This document shows, piece by piece, positions 17,303-25,712 of a stretch of 64,000 bases of DNA. The stretch comes from Planctomycetaceae bacterium (GTDB lineage Bacteria; Planctomycetota; Phycisphaerae; UBA1845; UTPLA1): NCBI GenBank assembly GCA_011525745.1, contig WYBU01000087.1:37735-101734 (forward strand), written 5' to 3'. Under the pieces are notes generated by a model. That model was not told the origin of the DNA, ran no database searches, and saw nothing but the letters and a program-made list of their open reading frames with translations. The stretch's first letter is position 1. The number at the start of each line of letters is the position of its first letter. A program made the translations under genes and the position numbers.

Positions 17303-18172
17303 TCATTCATCTTTTTTTTGAATAATCACGAAATCCGCCGCGACATGTTTCACCGCCGACAGCCAGGCGGAAGGCAACGGCCATCGGCGAACGCGGTTCG
17401 CAAGGGGGCTGTCGGCGTACTTGTGGGCGGAAGCATACAGGTTCGCCCTGCGAGCATGTGCCGTGACGGGTCGAACCGTGTAATGCGTTCGATTCGCCAG
17501 CGGGCAAGAGTAGCTCCGTCCCATGATTCGCTGGGAGACCCACCGCTTCAGCCGCATCGGCAACGCGGAAACCAAGGGCAGGCCGAAGTGGGCGTCACGG
17601 TGCAGGTTGGGAAGGGCCAGCGCCGTTTGCACAACCGCCCAGCCATTCGGCCGCAACACGCGATGCACCTCATGGAAGAACGTTGACAAATCGGCCACGT
17701 GGTCGATCACGGCCATTGCCAACAAGGCATCGTATTCCCGATCCGCAAGCGGCCAATTCCGGTTTACGTCGAACAGCTCCCACTCCAACCTTCGTTGCGA
17801 ACGAACGTTGTGAATGGTTCGCTGCAACTCGGCGTAGCCATGATCACGAAAGTCGACCAGCGTTACGTCCATGCCGAAGGCGATCGCCGCGCATGCATCG
17901 CCGCCGTGGGCCGCGCCGACATCCAGCAGATTGCCGCCCCGGATGGGACCGATCAGGTATTCGATCTCACTCAGCAGCTTGATACCGCGGTCGAAACGGC
18001 CCAGTCGCCAGGCAATCTGGGCGGGCGTCGGACCGGCGGCGAGTAGGGCCTGTTCGTATGCGGCCCGCACTTCATGGGCGAACTCAGGGCCGGATTGGCT
18101 TCCGCCGCGCGGCGAACGGCCCGCCTCGGTCGCTTGTTGGAGCACGTCGGTTCCGGCGGCCAGGATGCTCAT
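17303..18172 (-). CDS. SAM-dependent methyltransferase (class I)
   Basis: 289 residues. The SAM-binding motif I is LLDVGAAHGGDA, followed by an acidic strand end (VTLVDF) and motif IV-like LLAMAVIDHV, then EVHRVLRPNGWAVV, all typical of class I methyltransferases of the UbiE/Methyltransf_11 kind. The acceptor is unknown. The ATG at 18172 is chosen over longer starts because reading further upstream would run across the nuo promoter. It is divergent from the nuo operon. Confidence 0.8.
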   Translation of the reverse strand: MSILAAGTDVLQQATEAGRSPRGGSQSGPEFAHEVRAAYEQALLAAGPTPAQIAWRLGRFDRGIKLLSEIEYLIGPIRGGNLLDVGAAHGGDACAAIAFGMDVTLVDFRDHGYAELQRTIHNVRSQRRLEWELFDVNRNWPLADREYDALLAMAVIDHVADLSTFFHEVHRVLRPNGWAVVQTALALPNLHRDAHFGLPLVSALPMRLKRWVSQRIMGRSYSCPLANRTHYTVRPVTAHARRANLYASAHKYADSPLANRVRRWPLPSAWLSAVKHVAADFVIIQKKDE

Positions 18173-18280
18173 CTCTAGATATCGGCTCGCCCGGGTGGAG
18201 GAACCAGCACGGGCCTCCAACGGCGTTCCTGGAGGGACGGCGTGGAAACCTCGTTGAAGCGCTTCCGACTTTTTTGCCCT

Positions 18281-18310
18281 TTGCAAGTTTCCGGGGAGGC
18301 TCGCTATATT
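18281..18310 (+). promoter_or_regulatory. Promoter of the nuo operon
   Basis: TTGCAA, 18-base spacer, TATATT. The predicted start near 18317 falls inside the palindrome at 18311-18326. Confidence 0.65.
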
Positions 18311-18326
18311 TGTGAACTTATTCACA
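18311..18326. promoter_or_regulatory. CRP/FNR-type operator over the nuo transcription start
   Basis: TGTGAACTTATTCACA is a perfect inverted repeat, and its outer bases match the classic CRP consensus TGTGA-N6-TCACA exactly. It starts directly after the -10 box, a position where a bound regulator would be expected to repress. The regulator is not encoded in this window. Confidence 0.55.
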
Positions 18327-18360
18327 GGGACCGGATTCCCGACGACGGAGAAGCGACTCG

Positions 18361-20250
18361 GTGACACATGCCACACTTCCGTGGGTTGAACGCTCCCCCG
18401 ACTTTTGGTCGCGCATTCGCCTTCAAGCGCAGGCGTTGTTGCTGTGCGGCGGCGGCGCCATGCTCGTGGTCGCGGTTTTCGGAATCGCGCTGCTGATTCA
18501 GGGTCGGGACGACGGCGTCGTTTTCTGGTTCAGCGTGCCCGCGCCGATCGCATTCGGCGCGTTGTTGCCGTTGGCCGTCGGCGCCCTCATTGCAGGCGGA
18601 CTCATTCGGCGCGGCTGGTTGCTGTCGCTGATCGTCGGCGGTCACTTCATCGCGGCCGGGATTGTCAACTATCTGATCCTCGAGTGGCTGAAATTCGACG
18701 CCTACGTCCTTGGAATACTGCTGCTGCTCGTGTTTCCCGCGCTAGGCTGCGCGACGCTGCTGACGGGGTTTCTGGCGGTTACGTTCTATCGCGTCTTCGC
18801 CCTGATTCTGCCGCGCGCGGCGCCGATCCTTTTCTTCGGCGGCGTCGCGGCGCTGTTGATCGTCGTGCCCTGGTTGCACGCGCTGCTCTTCGAGTTCATC
18901 AAAGGGCTGATGCAGTCGGAGCTGGGCCGCAACGAGGCGGTGACTTTCTTCGGCGGCGGGCTGACGATCGCGGAACTCAGTTCGATTTCACCGATCCTGG
19001 CCGATCGATGGCGATTTCTCGCTTATCTGCTCTGGCCGCTACAGTTCGACGTGGTGCGCGACATCGTGTGCCTGGGCGGCGTGCTCGGCTTCATCAACGT
19101 CATTCCGCTCTTTACGATCTGGTGGGAGCGCAAGGTCTCGGGTCGCATTCAGTCACGGCTGGGGCCGATGCGCGTCGGCGGCTGGCACGGCTGGGCGCAG
19201 TCTTTTGCCGACGGCATCAAGCTGATCTTCAAGGAAGATTTCGTTCCGCCGCAGGGCGACAAGGCGCTGTTCCGGCTGGCGCCGTATCTGACGTTCGTGC
19301 CGGCTGTGTGTGCGTTTATCGCGTTGCCGTTCGCGACGTTGTGGGCCTTCCGCGCGCTGGACGTGGCGCTGGTGTTCATTCTGGCGATGCTGGGCATCGA
19401 AGTCGTCGGCGTCATCATCGCGGGCTGGGCCAGCAACAACAAATGGTCGGTCTATGGCTCGATGCGCGAGGCGTGTCAGATGGTCTCGTACGAAATCCCG
19501 ATGGGCATGGCGTTGCTGATTCCCGTGATGACCGCGGGCACACTGAGCCTGACGACCATCGTCGATGATGCTCATTTCGGCCAGACCGGCGGCTTTTGGA
19601 CGTGGATGGTGTTCCGCAATCCGTTCTGCTTCGCGGCGGCGCTGGTTTACTTCGTCGCTTCGCTGGCCTCGTGCAAGCGGGCGCCGTTCGATCTGCCCGA
19701 ATCGGAGAGCGAGCTGGTGGCCGGCTTCCTGACCGAATACAGCGGCTTCCGATGGTGCCTGTTCTTTTTCGCCGAGTACGCGGCGATGTACGTCGTCTGC
19801 GGTCTGTGCACGATCCTGTTCTTCGGCGGCTGGAGTTCGCCGTTGCCCGCCGCGTGGGCGCTGACGAGCGACAGCCTGTTCGGACGCGCGGCCAACGGCG
19901 TGCTGTTCAGCGGGCCGCTGTGGTTCGTACTCAAGAGCGGACTGCTGCTTTACGTGCAGATCTGGGTGCGCTGGACGCTGCCGCGCATCCGCATCGACCA
20001 GGTGCTCTACGCGTGCATTCAGGTGATGCTGCCGCTGACGATGGTGTTGCTGCTGGGCAACACATTCTGGATTCTGCTCGAACAGCAGGGCTGGGGGTGG
20101 TTTACGGCGTTGACCGGGATCGTGAACTGGGCGCTGGCCGCTTTCGGCGTGATCGTGTTTGTGGTCTGCCTGTACTGGATCATCCACGGTTACGTGAACA
20201 ATCGCCGCCTGGTCGGAACGCTGGCGATCGAGCACCTGCCGGGGGCGTGA
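18361..20250 (+). CDS. nuoH: NADH-quinone oxidoreductase subunit H with extra N-terminal membrane domain
   Basis: 629 residues, against roughly 330-420 for ordinary NuoH. The NuoH proper starts near residue 230 and shows the expected signatures: WWERKVSGRIQSRLGPMRVG (251-270), ADGIKLIFKEDFVP, GWASNNKWS, REACQMVSYEIPMG and RAPFDLPESESELVAGF with its conserved acidic residues. NuoH is the membrane subunit at the quinone-binding interface of complex I. The first ~225 residues add about five hydrophobic helices (near 25-47, 62-82, 84-105, 113-135, 155-178) that I do not recognise. The GTG start is supported by CGGAGAAG about eight bases upstream. First gene of the operon. Confidence 0.9.
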   Translation: MTHATLPWVERSPDFWSRIRLQAQALLLCGGGAMLVVAVFGIALLIQGRDDGVVFWFSVPAPIAFGALLPLAVGALIAGGLIRRGWLLSLIVGGHFIAAGIVNYLILEWLKFDAYVLGILLLLVFPALGCATLLTGFLAVTFYRVFALILPRAAPILFFGGVAALLIVVPWLHALLFEFIKGLMQSELGRNEAVTFFGGGLTIAELSSISPILADRWRFLAYLLWPLQFDVVRDIVCLGGVLGFINVIPLFTIWWERKVSGRIQSRLGPMRVGGWHGWAQSFADGIKLIFKEDFVPPQGDKALFRLAPYLTFVPAVCAFIALPFATLWAFRALDVALVFILAMLGIEVVGVIIAGWASNNKWSVYGSMREACQMVSYEIPMGMALLIPVMTAGTLSLTTIVDDAHFGQTGGFWTWMVFRNPFCFAAALVYFVASLASCKRAPFDLPESESELVAGFLTEYSGFRWCLFFFAEYAAMYVVCGLCTILFFGGWSSPLPAAWALTSDSLFGRAANGVLFSGPLWFVLKSGLLLYVQIWVRWTLPRIRIDQVLYACIQVMLPLTMVLLLGNTFWILLEQQGWGWFTALTGIVNWALAAFGVIVFVVCLYWIIHGYVNNRRLVGTLAIEHLPGA

Positions 20251-20302
20251 GGCGAAGGTCCGGCGGCGCGTGGGCGTGGTGTCATGAGGGAAGGCTGAAT
20301 CG

Positions 20303-20800
20303 ATGTTCGAAGCCGTCATGTTCTATCTGTTCGGAGGCGTGGCCCTGGTCTCGGCCATCGGCTGCGTGGCGTCGTCGAACATCGTGCGCGTGGCGTGCTG
20401 GCTGCTGGGCGCGCTGGGCGGCGTGGCGGGACTGTACTTCCTGAATTTCGCGAACTTGCTCGGCGCAATTCAGTTGATCGTGTATGCGGGCGGTACGTTG
20501 CTGCTGATCATTTTCGGCATCATGCTGACGAGCAAATCGCCGTGGATCACGTACAACCCGAAGCGGTGGGAGGTCGTGACGGCGGTGTGCGTGGGCGCGG
20601 CGCTGTTCGCGGGGACGGCGATCGCGACGCTGTCGGCGGGGCTGAAGCCTGGCGAAGCGCCGATGACGGCCAACGCGACGGTGAAGCAGATCGGCACGGA
20701 GTTGCTGACCTCCTACCTCGTGCCGTTCGAGGCGGCGTCGGTGCTGCTGCTGGCGGTGCTGATCGGCGCGGCGTACCTGGCGCGGGCGGAGAAACGGTAA
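20303..20800 (+). CDS. nuoJ: NADH-quinone oxidoreductase subunit J
   Basis: 165 residues, five hydrophobic helices, with the NuoJ hallmark INLLGAIQLIVYAGGTLLLIIFGIML seen here as FANLLGAIQLIVYAGG followed by LLLIIFGIML. It is a membrane-arm subunit of complex I next to the antiporter-like modules. AAGG lies about eight bases before the ATG. It follows nuoH after 52 bases; nuoI, which normally sits between them, is absent. Confidence 0.93.
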   Translation: MFEAVMFYLFGGVALVSAIGCVASSNIVRVACWLLGALGGVAGLYFLNFANLLGAIQLIVYAGGTLLLIIFGIMLTSKSPWITYNPKRWEVVTAVCVGAALFAGTAIATLSAGLKPGEAPMTANATVKQIGTELLTSYLVPFEAASVLLLAVLIGAAYLARAEKR

Positions 20801-20802
20801 AC

Positions 20803-21111
20803 ATGACCATCGGACTGACGCACTACCTGATTCTCTCCGCCGCCATGTTCGCCTGCGGCGTGATGTGCATGATGCTCAAACGGAACGCCGTCGGCGTGCT
20901 CGTGGGCATCGAGTTGCTGCTGAACGCGGCCAATGTGAACTTCGTCGCGTTCGCGCGCTACCGGACGGGCGCCATGGATGGGCAGATCGCGGCGGTTTTT
21001 GTGATTCTGCTGGCGGCGGCCGAGGCGGCCATCGCGATTGCGATTTTCATGAATTTCTACAACAACGCGGCGACGATCGACGTGGATCGCGGCGCGACGT
21101 TGAGAGGGTAG
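20803..21111 (+). CDS. nuoK: NADH-quinone oxidoreductase subunit K
   Basis: 102 residues, three transmembrane helices, the standard NuoK size. The conserved block GIELLLNAANVNFVAF and the following IAAVFVILLAAAEAAIAIAI carry the membrane glutamates needed for proton pumping. The ATG is two bases after the nuoJ stop codon, so the two are translationally coupled. Confidence 0.95.
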   Translation: MTIGLTHYLILSAAMFACGVMCMMLKRNAVGVLVGIELLLNAANVNFVAFARYRTGAMDGQIAAVFVILLAAAEAAIAIAIFMNFYNNAATIDVDRGATLRG

Positions 21112-21281
21112 CGGATGGCGGCTGTGCTTCATTCCCGCGCAGGTTGGAGGCGTGCCGCGCGAAACGAGGCGCCCGCAAGTAATCGTTGCGCCGCCACAGC
21201 AGAGATCGGGTGCGCTGCATAAGCGACGGGTTGATGCACGCACCGGCAGAATGACACCGCCCACGAGGCGCGGCAGGAAAT

Positions 21282-23810
21282 ATGAGTACGTTTGAACAAT
21301 ATCTCGCGATCGGCGTCGTGATACCGCTGATCAGCTTTGTGATGCTGGCGTTCTTCGGCCACCGCATCGGCAAGCCGGCGGCCGGCTGGGTCGCCACGGT
21401 TGCGATCATGCTGAGCTGCGTCCTGTCCGGCATGGTGTTCTTCCGCTGGATGGGACTGCCGGAGTCTGAGCGGACCGAGCTGACCGCCGGCGCCGCGCGC
21501 TACACGTGGGCCTATCTCGGCACGCTGCCGATCACCGTGGGGGTCAAGCTCGATTCGCTGACGGTGGCCATGTATTTCATGGTCACGTTCGTCGCCGGCT
21601 TCATCCACGTCTTCAGCATCGGCTACATGGCGGGACACAGCGACGAGGTCGACGGCGTCAGCAAGTACCATCGCTTCTTCGCCTATCTGTCGCTGTTTTG
21701 CTTCAGCATGTTGGGACTCGTGATCAGCAGCAGCCTGCTGTTCATGTTCATCTTCTGGGAACTCGTCGGTCTGTGCTCGTACCTGCTGATCGGCTTCTAC
21801 TTCGACCGCAAGTACGCTTCCAACGCCGCGATGAAGGCGTTTATCACGAACCGCGTCGGTGACTTCGGCTTTCTGTGCGGACTGATGCTGGTCGTGTTGT
21901 ACCTGGGCACGTTCGATCTCGACCAGGCCGCCGTCACGTTCGAGCTGGCGTCGGTCAATGCGTCCGAAGCGCCGATGGCGCACACGTCGGCGTTCGCGCA
22001 GGACTGGATGGCGCGCGCCGGGCCGGAAGCGGCGTCGACCGCCAGCGCCAACGCGACCCGCGCGATGGCCCTGTTCACGATGCCGGTCGGGTTTCTGGGC
22101 TTCGGCTTCACGCTGGCGACACTGATGGGCATCGGGCTGTTTTGCGGGGCGATCGGCAAGAGCGCCCAGGTGCCGTTGCAGGTCTGGCTGCCCGATGCGA
22201 TGGCCGGTCCGACGCCGGTCAGCGCACTGATCCACGCCGCGACGATGGTGGCGGCGGGCGTCTATCTCGTCGCGCGCATCTACCGCCTGCTGACGCCGTC
22301 GGCGCAGATGTTCATCGCCGTCATCGGCTGCGCGACGCTGACGATCGCCGCGCTGATCGCGATCGTGCAGACCGACATTAAGAAGGTGCTGGCCTATTCG
22401 ACGCTGTCGCAGCTCGGATACATGATCTTCGGCATGGGCGTCGGCGCGTGGACCGCGGCGTTGTTCCACCTGATCACGCACGCCTTCTTCAAGGCCCTGA
22501 TGTTCCTCGGCTCCGGGCAGGTCATCGAGGGCTGCCATCACGAACAGGACATCCGCAAGATGGGCGGATTGCGCAGCAAGATGCCCGTCACGTGCTGGAC
22601 GTTCTTCATCGGCGTGCTAGCCATCGCCGGATTCGGGCTGCCCGGCGCGCACCTGGGCGTCGGCGGTTACTTCAGCAAGGACGAAATCCTGGCGGTTGCC
22701 TACGACCGCTCGCATCACTGGGACGTCGGCGAACACATGCCCGAATGGATGGACCCCCACGCGCCCGCGGTTCCGCACGAGCGGCGCGAGGGAATGCGGC
22801 TGGAGCCGCACGGGGCGGCGCCGATTCGCGCGGGGCACGGTCTGGTCGCCGGCGCCAGCGCCTCGGCCGAGGAGGGCCACGGCGAAGACGTTCATTCCGC
22901 CAGCGCCAGGCTGCCCATACTTCAGAACATGCCACCGCTGCCCAGGGGAATGTTCTGGCTGGCGCTGATCATCGCCTACGTGACGCCGTTTTACATGATG
23001 CGCTGCTGGTGGCTGACGTTCATGGGCAAACCGCGCGATCATCACGTCCACGAACACGCGCACGAAACGCCGATGATGTACGTGCCGCTGATCGTGCTGG
23101 CGATCGGCACGTTCGTCTCGAGCTATCTGTGGTTCCGGCCGCTGCTGGCGCATGTGGCGCCGGCGGCGACCGACGCCGCGATGGTCGTCGGTCTGGATGG
23201 CGCGGCCGAGGCGGGACACGCGGCTGCCGCGGGCGAGTTCATCAATCTGCATGCGGCGCACGAGTTTCTGAATCCGCGCGTCGGCTGGTCGTGGCTGGCC
23301 GGCTTCCTGGTTGCGTGGCTGATCTATCGCAGCGGGCTGGCGACCGCTCAAAAACTCGTGAAGCTGCCGTTTGTCGGCACGGCCCATCACGTGCTCGAGA
23401 ACAAGCTCTATTTCGACCACGTGTACGACTTCGTCCTGGTGCGCGGCTGCGTGGGTCTGGCGAAACTGTGCCGTTACGTGTTCGACGCGCTCGTCGACGG
23501 CATCGTCAACGTCAGCGCGGCGCTGACGGCGCGGTTCGCGTCGTGGACCGGCCGGCAGCTCGACATGCCGATTCAGCGAGGCGACCTGGGACTGGTCGAC
23601 GCGGTGGTCAACGGCGTGGCCGAGGGGATGTTCCGTCTGGGCGACGGCGTGCGGCGGCCGCAGTCGGCGGGGCGCATCCGCGTTTATGTGATGGTTGCGG
23701 CCGGTTCGGCGGCGATCGTGCTGCTGGCCGTGTTGTTCGGGCCGCAGATTGTGGATGGGATCAGCGCGTGGATGAAGACGACGGCCGAAGCGAAGGCGAG
23801 CGTGCCCTGA
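21282..23810 (+). CDS. nuoL: NADH-quinone oxidoreductase subunit L with long hydrophilic insert
   Basis: 842 residues, longer than the usual 610-670. Antiporter-like core signatures: FIFWELVGLCSYLLIGF, KAFITNRVGDFGFL, GKSAQVPLQVWLPDAMAGPTPVSALIHAATMVAAGVYL (read in pieces) and LAYSTLSQLGYM. A His- and charge-rich stretch of about 80 residues (roughly 470-553) interrupts the helices after YFSKDEIL. A long C-terminal region follows, consistent with the lateral helix. NuoL is the distal proton-pumping subunit. AGGAAAT precedes the ATG. 170 bases separate it from nuoK. Confidence 0.93.
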   Translation: MSTFEQYLAIGVVIPLISFVMLAFFGHRIGKPAAGWVATVAIMLSCVLSGMVFFRWMGLPESERTELTAGAARYTWAYLGTLPITVGVKLDSLTVAMYFMVTFVAGFIHVFSIGYMAGHSDEVDGVSKYHRFFAYLSLFCFSMLGLVISSSLLFMFIFWELVGLCSYLLIGFYFDRKYASNAAMKAFITNRVGDFGFLCGLMLVVLYLGTFDLDQAAVTFELASVNASEAPMAHTSAFAQDWMARAGPEAASTASANATRAMALFTMPVGFLGFGFTLATLMGIGLFCGAIGKSAQVPLQVWLPDAMAGPTPVSALIHAATMVAAGVYLVARIYRLLTPSAQMFIAVIGCATLTIAALIAIVQTDIKKVLAYSTLSQLGYMIFGMGVGAWTAALFHLITHAFFKALMFLGSGQVIEGCHHEQDIRKMGGLRSKMPVTCWTFFIGVLAIAGFGLPGAHLGVGGYFSKDEILAVAYDRSHHWDVGEHMPEWMDPHAPAVPHERREGMRLEPHGAAPIRAGHGLVAGASASAEEGHGEDVHSASARLPILQNMPPLPRGMFWLALIIAYVTPFYMMRCWWLTFMGKPRDHHVHEHAHETPMMYVPLIVLAIGTFVSSYLWFRPLLAHVAPAATDAAMVVGLDGAAEAGHAAAAGEFINLHAAHEFLNPRVGWSWLAGFLVAWLIYRSGLATAQKLVKLPFVGTAHHVLENKLYFDHVYDFVLVRGCVGLAKLCRYVFDALVDGIVNVSAALTARFASWTGRQLDMPIQRGDLGLVDAVVNGVAEGMFRLGDGVRRPQSAGRIRVYVMVAAGSAAIVLLAVLFGPQIVDGISAWMKTTAEAKASVP

Positions 23811-24104
23811 GCGGCCAATTGCGAGGGTTATTCGAGTTCGTCTCATCGTCCAACCCACCGCTGTGCGGTGGGCCACGCGGTGCGACACGAGCCGCGAGCG
23901 CAGGCGCTGCGGTATTGGCTTGGATGCCTCCAGCGGCGGTGGTAACGCGGGAATGGATTCCCGCGGGGCATGAGTGCGAGCTAGGAATCTCGCACCAGCG
24001 AAGTGGGAGTGGGTGCGAGGTGGGAATCTCGCTCCAGCGTTATGAAGGGCCAGGACAATCGCCCCGGCGGCCGTGACGGCCGGGGGTACATGGGACGCTG
24101 AATC
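23811..24104. repeat. Repeat-filled gap inside the nuo operon (R3 and palindromes)
   Basis: 294 bases between nuoL and nuoM without a gene. They hold a palindrome around CCCACCGCTGTGCGGTGGG, a second around CGGGAATGGATTCCCG, then two R3 units at 23974-24000 and 24013-24039 (GTGCGAG..GGGAATCTCGC.CCAGC) that are also near-palindromic. The rest of the operon is tightly packed, so these look like insertions into an operon. Confidence 0.7.
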
Positions 24105-25712
24105 GTGAATTCGTCAACGTTACTGAACTGGATCATTTTCCTCCCGACGATCGGCATGGTCGCCGTGCTGATCGTGCCCAGAGCGCTGATCCGCGCGACG
24201 GCGCTGATCACGGCGCTGGCAACGTTCGTGTTGTCGCTGTACCTGTTCCCGCCGTTCCTGCAACAGCAGTTCGGCACGGGCTACGGCACGCCGGAGTCGT
24301 TGCACTTCGTTTACCGCATCCCGTGGATCAGCGCGGGCGGTTTCACCATCGACTACTTCGTGGGCATCGACGGCCTGTCGTTCCCGCTGATCGTGCTGAC
24401 GACGCTGATCACGCTGCTGGCCTGCGCGGCAAGCTGGAACTTCGACGAGTGGAAGGTCAAGCGCGGCATGCGCGGCTACTTCGCGCTGTTCCTGCTGCTC
24501 GAAACGGGCATGTTGGGCACGTTCGCCGCGCTCGATTTCTTCCTGTTCTACCTGTTCTGGGAAGTGATGCTGCTGCCGATGTACTTCCTCATCGGCGTCT
24601 GGGGCGGCGCGCGTAAGGAATACGCCGCGATCAAGTTCTTCATCTACACGCTCGTCGGTTCGGTGCTGATGCTGGTGGCGCTGCTGGCGATGTATTTCAA
24701 GGCCCAGGCGGCCGGGCATTCGACCTTCGACATCATCGCCTACGCCGTCACGCCCCAGATCGTCGAGGCGTTCAACGATCCGGCGCCGATCCTGGGCTTC
24801 AAGTCGGTGACGTTCGGCATCGCGATGTTCTTCCTGCTTTACATCGGGTTTGCCATCAAGATACCCGTGTTCCCGTTCCACACGTGGTTGCCCGACGCCC
24901 ACGTCGAAGCGCCCACGCCGATCTCGATGATCCTGGCCGGCATCCTGCTGAAGATGGGCGGCTACGGTTTGCTGCGATTCTGCTATCCGCTGTTCCCAGC
25001 GGCCGGCAAGTATTTCGCATACGCGCTGGCGCTGCTGGGGGTCATCAACATTATTTACGGCGCGATGTGCGCGATGGCCCAGACCGATTTCAAGAAGCTC
25101 GTGGCCTACAGCTCGATCAGCCACATGGGCTTTGTCCTGCTGGGCCTGGCGATCATGACGACAACCGGCTTCCAGGGGGCCATGTTCCAGATGCTGGCCC
25201 ACGGCATCAGCAGCCCGATGTGCTTTTTCCTCGTCGGCGTGATTTACGACCGGGCGCATCACCGCGAGATCAACAAGTTCGGCGGCCTGTGGCTGTCCAT
25301 GCCGAAATACGGCTCGATGGCCACGCTGGGCTTCTTCGCTTCGCTGGGCCTGCCCGCTTTGTGCGGATTCATCGGCGAATTCTGGGTGCTGATCGGAACC
25401 TTCCAGGCCGGCGGCGTGCACCCGGAGTTCACCTGGGCGATGCCGATGGCGATCGTGGCGGCGACCGGCGTCATTCTGACGGCCGGCTACATCCTGTGGC
25501 TGATTCAGCGCGTGTATCTCGGTCCGTCCCGGCCCGAGTACGCGGACTTCCCCGACGCCGACGCGCGTGAGGTCGCCATCCTGACGCCCATGGCGGTGCT
25601 GGCGATTTTCCTGGGCATCCTGCCGCAGTTCACGTTCGATGTCATGAACGGCACGTTGGACAACATCCTGAAGATCGCCGAGTCGACCGTGACGAGGATG
25701 GCCGCGCTATGA
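24105..25712 (+). CDS. nuoM: NADH-quinone oxidoreductase subunit M
   Basis: 535 residues of antiporter-like membrane subunit. Signatures: LFYLFWEVMLLPMYFLIGVWGG with its conserved glutamate, FLLYIGFAIKIPVFPFHTWLPDAHVEAPTP (read in pieces) with the conserved lysine, and LVAYSSISHMGFVLLG. Length and helix content are normal. The GTG start has no strong Shine-Dalgarno. Its last four bases overlap the nuoN start codon. Confidence 0.95.
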   Translation: MNSSTLLNWIIFLPTIGMVAVLIVPRALIRATALITALATFVLSLYLFPPFLQQQFGTGYGTPESLHFVYRIPWISAGGFTIDYFVGIDGLSFPLIVLTTLITLLACAASWNFDEWKVKRGMRGYFALFLLLETGMLGTFAALDFFLFYLFWEVMLLPMYFLIGVWGGARKEYAAIKFFIYTLVGSVLMLVALLAMYFKAQAAGHSTFDIIAYAVTPQIVEAFNDPAPILGFKSVTFGIAMFFLLYIGFAIKIPVFPFHTWLPDAHVEAPTPISMILAGILLKMGGYGLLRFCYPLFPAAGKYFAYALALLGVINIIYGAMCAMAQTDFKKLVAYSSISHMGFVLLGLAIMTTTGFQGAMFQMLAHGISSPMCFFLVGVIYDRAHHREINKFGGLWLSMPKYGSMATLGFFASLGLPALCGFIGEFWVLIGTFQAGGVHPEFTWAMPMAIVAATGVILTAGYILWLIQRVYLGPSRPEYADFPDADAREVAILTPMAVLAIFLGILPQFTFDVMNGTLDNILKIAESTVTRMAAL

